Shown one piece after another: positions 39,768 to 42,281 of a stretch of DNA of 42,281 bases. The position numbers were made by a program, and so were the translations under genes. The notes under the pieces are model-generated. The model saw nothing but the letters and a program-made list of their open reading frames with translations. It was not told the DNA's origin and made no database searches. This stretch comes from Clostridiales bacterium (GTDB lineage Bacteria; Bacillota; Clostridia; Christensenellales; CAG-314), in assembly GCA_022508325.1 (NCBI GenBank), contig JAFLVL010000006.1, positions 1-42,281 of the forward strand, given 5' to 3'. Numbering within the stretch: position 1 is the first letter of the stretch; each line of letters begins with the position of its first letter.

Positions 39768-40826
39768 ATGGCTTTTTTGAAATCTCAAATGTGGACGGTC
39801 CTCGAATGGAAGGACGACAGCACGGACACTCTGGTTTACCGTTTCCCGATGGACGGCAAGGAAATAATGAGCGGCTCGCAGTTGACGGTACGCGAGTCGC
39901 AGGTGGCGATTTTCGTTCACCTCGGCAAGGTTGCCGACGTGTTTGGACCCGGCAAATACAAGCTGACCACGCGAAATCTTCCCATTCTGTCCGGTATCGG
40001 CAGTATTTGGTATAAGGGCGAGAGCCGCTTCAAGGCAGAGTTGTATTTCGTCAACACCAAACAATTTCTCAATCGTAAGTGGGGCACGAGCAGTCCCGTT
40101 GCAATGCGCGACGAAGAGTTCGGCATGATTCGTATTCGCGCGTTCGGCAACTACGCTTTCCGTGTCAGCGACGCAGAAACGTTTATGAAAGAGGTGTTTG
40201 GCACTCGCGGACTGGTCAAGCTTTCCGAAGTGGAGGGCGCTTTGCAAAATATGCTCGTTTCTCAAATGAGCGACACTATCGCCGAGACGCGCGTCACCGC
40301 CCTCGACATGGCGCAGAATTACAACGAGTTTGGTGAATTGGTGCGTGGGCGCGCAACGGCCAAATTTGCCGATTGGGGACTGACCATAACCGAATTCAAC
40401 GTAATCAATATCAGCTTCCCCGAGACTGTAGAGAAGGCTATCGACGAGCGTACCAGCCTTGGCATTTTGGGCGATAAGATGGGCGTCTACACACAAAAGA
40501 AAGCGGCAGACGCATTGGGCGACGCCGCGAAAAATCAAGGCACTACAGGCACGTTCGTCGGTATGGGTATGGGTGCAATGCTCAATAACACCGTGGCAGG
40601 AGCTATGAACTCTCCTGCGACGGGCGCTCCCGCTTCGAGCAAACCCGCCGCAGTCAGCGCCGGTGGCAAATTCTGCTCTAATTGCGGCGCAAAGGTTGAG
40701 CCTACGGCTAAATTCTGCCCCGAATGTGGAGGTAAGCTTGCAACAGCCAATACCTGTCCTCATTGCGGCAAGACTGTTGCTCCCGACGCAAAGTTCTGCC
40801 CCGAATGCGGAGGTAAGTTGGCTTAA
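39768..40826 (+). CDS. SPFH-domain protein with C-terminal zinc ribbons (YdjI-like)
   Basis: The 352-residue protein has an SPFH core (about residues 20-240) with the text V-A-I-F-V-H-L-G-K-V-A-D-V-F-G-P-G-K-Y and F-N-V-I-N-I-S-F-P-E. An Ala/Gly-rich linker follows, then two zinc-ribbon pairs: C-S-N-C-G...C-P-E-C-G near 303-325 and C-P-H-C-G...C-P-E-C-G near 330-350. It matches the B. subtilis YdjI type, encoded with YdjG and PspA-like YdjF in a membrane-stress operon. Such proteins organise at the membrane. TGGAGG precedes the ATG and a TATAAT box is at 39689-39694. The next gene starts 4 bp after its stop. Confidence 0.88.
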   Translation: MAFLKSQMWTVLEWKDDSTDTLVYRFPMDGKEIMSGSQLTVRESQVAIFVHLGKVADVFGPGKYKLTTRNLPILSGIGSIWYKGESRFKAELYFVNTKQFLNRKWGTSSPVAMRDEEFGMIRIRAFGNYAFRVSDAETFMKEVFGTRGLVKLSEVEGALQNMLVSQMSDTIAETRVTALDMAQNYNEFGELVRGRATAKFADWGLTITEFNVINISFPETVEKAIDERTSLGILGDKMGVYTQKKAADALGDAAKNQGTTGTFVGMGMGAMLNNTVAGAMNSPATGAPASSKPAAVSAGGKFCSNCGAKVEPTAKFCPECGGKLATANTCPHCGKTVAPDAKFCPECGGKLA

Positions 40827-40829
40827 TAG

Positions 40830-41975
40830 ATGACTACGGCTAAGCAAAAACTTCAAAAGGCATTTCAGCGCAAATGCCCAAACTGTGGCGCGCCGTTAAA
40901 GTTCGATCCGACCAGCGGTAAGCTTGCCTGCGAGCATTGCAAGAGCTTGGTGGACTTCGAACAGAGTAAAGACGTTAAAGAACGCGACTTTGACGAAATG
41001 TACGACTTTACGCCCTGGAAAGAGGACGAGGTTTCGGCATACCGTTGCGCTAATTGCGGCGCGAGTAGCGTTGTGTCTAGGACGGCGCTTGCTACAACAT
41101 GCCCATTCTGCAGCTCGCCGGTAGTTTTGGACGAGAAGACGACGGGACTGGTGCGTCCCGACTCTCTCGTACCCTTTGAGCTGTCGGAAAAGGACGCCGC
41201 GACTCAGCTTGCGGCATGGAAGAAGCATAAGGTGTTCGCGCCTAATAAATTTCGCAAACACACTCGGGCAAAGAGCGTCAAAGGCGTGTTCGTACCTGTG
41301 TGGACGTTTGACGCCGAGACGCTCAGCCAATACAACGGTAGGCTCGGCAAACACAAAACGAGAACCGTCCGTCGCAACGGTAAGACCTACACCGAGACCT
41401 ATACCGATTGGTTTCGTGTAAGCGGCGAAATGCCTGCAATTTTCGACGATATTATGATTGCAGGCAGCAGCAACGTCGAGGCAAAGTACTTCAACGAAGT
41501 GAAAAGCATTGACAGAACTAAATACACCGTGTATACCGACGAGTATTTGGCGGGCTACGTTGCAGACAATTACACTGTCGCGCCGCAGAAAGCGTACAAT
41601 GTTGCGCAGAAAATTATGGACGGCGCCATTCGGGACAAAATCTTGCGAAAGTACAACGCCGACGTGGTGGGCAGTCTCGACGTCAGAACGACAGAGATAA
41701 GCCGCTCCTTCAAGTACATGCTTTTTCCAGTATACGTTGCTGCAACTAAGTTCAGGGGCAAGGTATACAATCAGTACGTCTCGGGATTTTGGACAAATCG
41801 CAACAAGCTTAAAGCAAGCGTCAGCGGCAATTTTCCCAAGTCGGGCTGGAAGATATTCTTCACCGTACTTGCGGCGGTAGCGGTGGTCGGCGGGCTTGTT
41901 GCCCTCCTCGTCTACGCAATGTTACACGGCGGTGTATTTGACGACTTTTGGAGCGGTTGGGAATTCGTTTGGTAA
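40830..41975 (+). CDS. Zinc-ribbon membrane protein (YdjG-like)
   Basis: The 381-residue protein begins with a TFIIB-type zinc ribbon (C-P-N-C-G...C-E-H-C near residues 15-36) and has a second one (C-A-N-C-G...C-P-F-C near 68-88). A long soluble domain follows, then one membrane helix near the C-terminus (about 342-368, F-F-T-V-L-A-A-V-A-V-V-G-G-L-V-A-L-L-V-Y). This matches the YdjG-type partner of SPFH protein YdjI. The two genes are 4 bp apart, with a GGAGG inside the end of the SPFH gene serving as ribosome site. Together they probably form a membrane-integrity module; no PspA-like gene is seen in the window. Confidence 0.85.
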   Translation: MTTAKQKLQKAFQRKCPNCGAPLKFDPTSGKLACEHCKSLVDFEQSKDVKERDFDEMYDFTPWKEDEVSAYRCANCGASSVVSRTALATTCPFCSSPVVLDEKTTGLVRPDSLVPFELSEKDAATQLAAWKKHKVFAPNKFRKHTRAKSVKGVFVPVWTFDAETLSQYNGRLGKHKTRTVRRNGKTYTETYTDWFRVSGEMPAIFDDIMIAGSSNVEAKYFNEVKSIDRTKYTVYTDEYLAGYVADNYTVAPQKAYNVAQKIMDGAIRDKILRKYNADVVGSLDVRTTEISRSFKYMLFPVYVAATKFRGKVYNQYVSGFWTNRNKLKASVSGNFPKSGWKIFFTVLAAVAVVGGLVALLVYAMLHGGVFDDFWSGWEFVW

Positions 41976-41981
41976 TTTTAC

Positions 41982-42010
41982 TTGTCAAACGGCGCATACT
42001 AATGTAAAAT
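41982..42010 (+). promoter_or_regulatory. Promoter of the DUF1858 gene
   Basis: TTGTCA (41982-41987) and TAAAAT (42005-42010) are 17 bp apart, with AAAGGAG before the ATG at 42040. Confidence 0.7.
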
Positions 42011-42039
42011 GAATTTATCACAAAAAAAGGAGACTTACT

Positions 42040-42222
42040 ATGATAACCAAGGATATGAAGATTGTTGAAGTATTGCAAGTTAAGCCCGAGTCGGCGCAGG
42101 TTTTCGGTAGCTACGGCATGGGTTGTATTCACTGCCTTATGGCACACCAAGAGACTGTAGAAGAAGCGGCGGCGGCGCACGGCGTAGACGTAGAGGAAAT
42201 GCTCGCGCAACTCAATGCCTAG
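42040..42222 (+). CDS. DUF1858 redox-disulfide protein
   Basis: The 60-residue protein matches the DUF1858 (hybrid-cluster-associated redox disulfide) family in full. It has I-T-K-D-M-K-I-V-E-V-L at the start, the paired cysteines G-M-G-C-I-H-C near residues 27-31, then E-T-V-E-E-A-A-A-A-H-G-V-D and a leucine-rich end. The C-x2-C pair could bind or exchange electrons or a metal. Members are frequent in anaerobes. It has its own promoter and a good ribosome site. Confidence 0.9.
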   Translation: MITKDMKIVEVLQVKPESAQVFGSYGMGCIHCLMAHQETVEEAAAAHGVDVEEMLAQLNA

Positions 42223-42238
42223 CAGCTCGGGTATTCGA

Positions 42239-42272
42239 GTTGGGACGCTAGTGGCGAGCCAATGCGCCCAAC
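42239..42272. repeat. Partial hairpin at the right edge
   Basis: GTTGGG-a-CGC (42239-42248) pairs with GCG-CCCAAC (42264-42272). A T tract would lie beyond the window or is absent, so a terminator for the DUF1858 gene is possible but not established. Confidence 0.35.
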
Positions 42273-42281
42273 TTCGAACAC

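Noticed and set aside
40896..41354. 152-codon leftward ORF opposite the YdjG-like gene
   Set aside because: The opposite strand encodes clear zinc-ribbon motifs in a conserved gene pair; the antisense frame has no start signals.

Overview
The window looks like a chromosomal segment of an anaerobic Gram-positive gut bacterium, probably Bacillota/Clostridia. This is inference from strong AGGAGG-type ribosome binding sites, TTGACA-17-TATAAT promoters, an M60-like (mucin-type) metallopeptidase, a DUF1858 redox protein, InlB-like lipoprotein repeats and a YdjG/YdjI-like pair. No rRNA, intact tRNA or CRISPR array was recognised, so a closer placement is not possible.

Region 1 (1-3.6 kb) is a mobile-element module read leftward: a 41-codon ORF, a small ORF, a HUH rolling-circle Rep and a large serine recombinase. 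It has two heavily folded gene-free stretches (1671-1824 and 3205-3479) that are candidate origin or attachment DNA.

Region 2 (3.6-24.5 kb, AT-rich) is a dense defence island. It holds a five-gene operon of XRE regulator, C5-cytosine methyltransferase, N6-adenine methyltransferase, HNH nuclease and a Shedu-like (DUF4263) nuclease. After it come a stand-alone class III nucleotidyl-cyclase-like protein and an RloC-like ATPase/anticodon-nuclease candidate. Next are an XRE-controlled pair of surface proteins, a lone DUF262 protein, an EcoRI-type methyltransferase with a DUF262-HNH nuclease and a divergent XRE controller, McrB-McrC, another XRE regulator, an alpha/beta hydrolase and a decayed small ORF. 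Seven copies of a dispersed repeat (conserved flanks, hairpin stems that change on both arms together) lie between these units, all in the same orientation whatever the direction of the neighbouring genes. That makes them look like cassette boundaries as much as terminators.

Region 3 (24.6-26.7 kb) is an ECF-like sigma factor, a secreted C39-like cysteine peptidase and a single-pass membrane protein that could be the anti-sigma factor.

Region 4 (26.9-42.3 kb, visibly more GC-rich and codon-rich) looks like resident chromosome. It begins with a tightly coupled four-gene operon that matches no system I can name: a release-factor-like GGQ protein without stop-codon-reading motifs, an SF1 helicase, a coiled-coil protein and a membrane protein with an extracellular GLUG-like repeat domain. 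It continues with a flavodoxin-like reductase, a SLOG-domain protein fused to four membrane helices (a predicted nucleotide-sensing conflict effector), a very large M60-like peptidase, a PRC-barrel protein, an SPFH/zinc-ribbon protein with a YdjG-like partner, and a DUF1858 protein.

The best candidates for something undescribed are the oriented repeat family that partitions the defence island, the release-factor-like/helicase operon, the stand-alone cyclase and the SLOG-membrane fusion.
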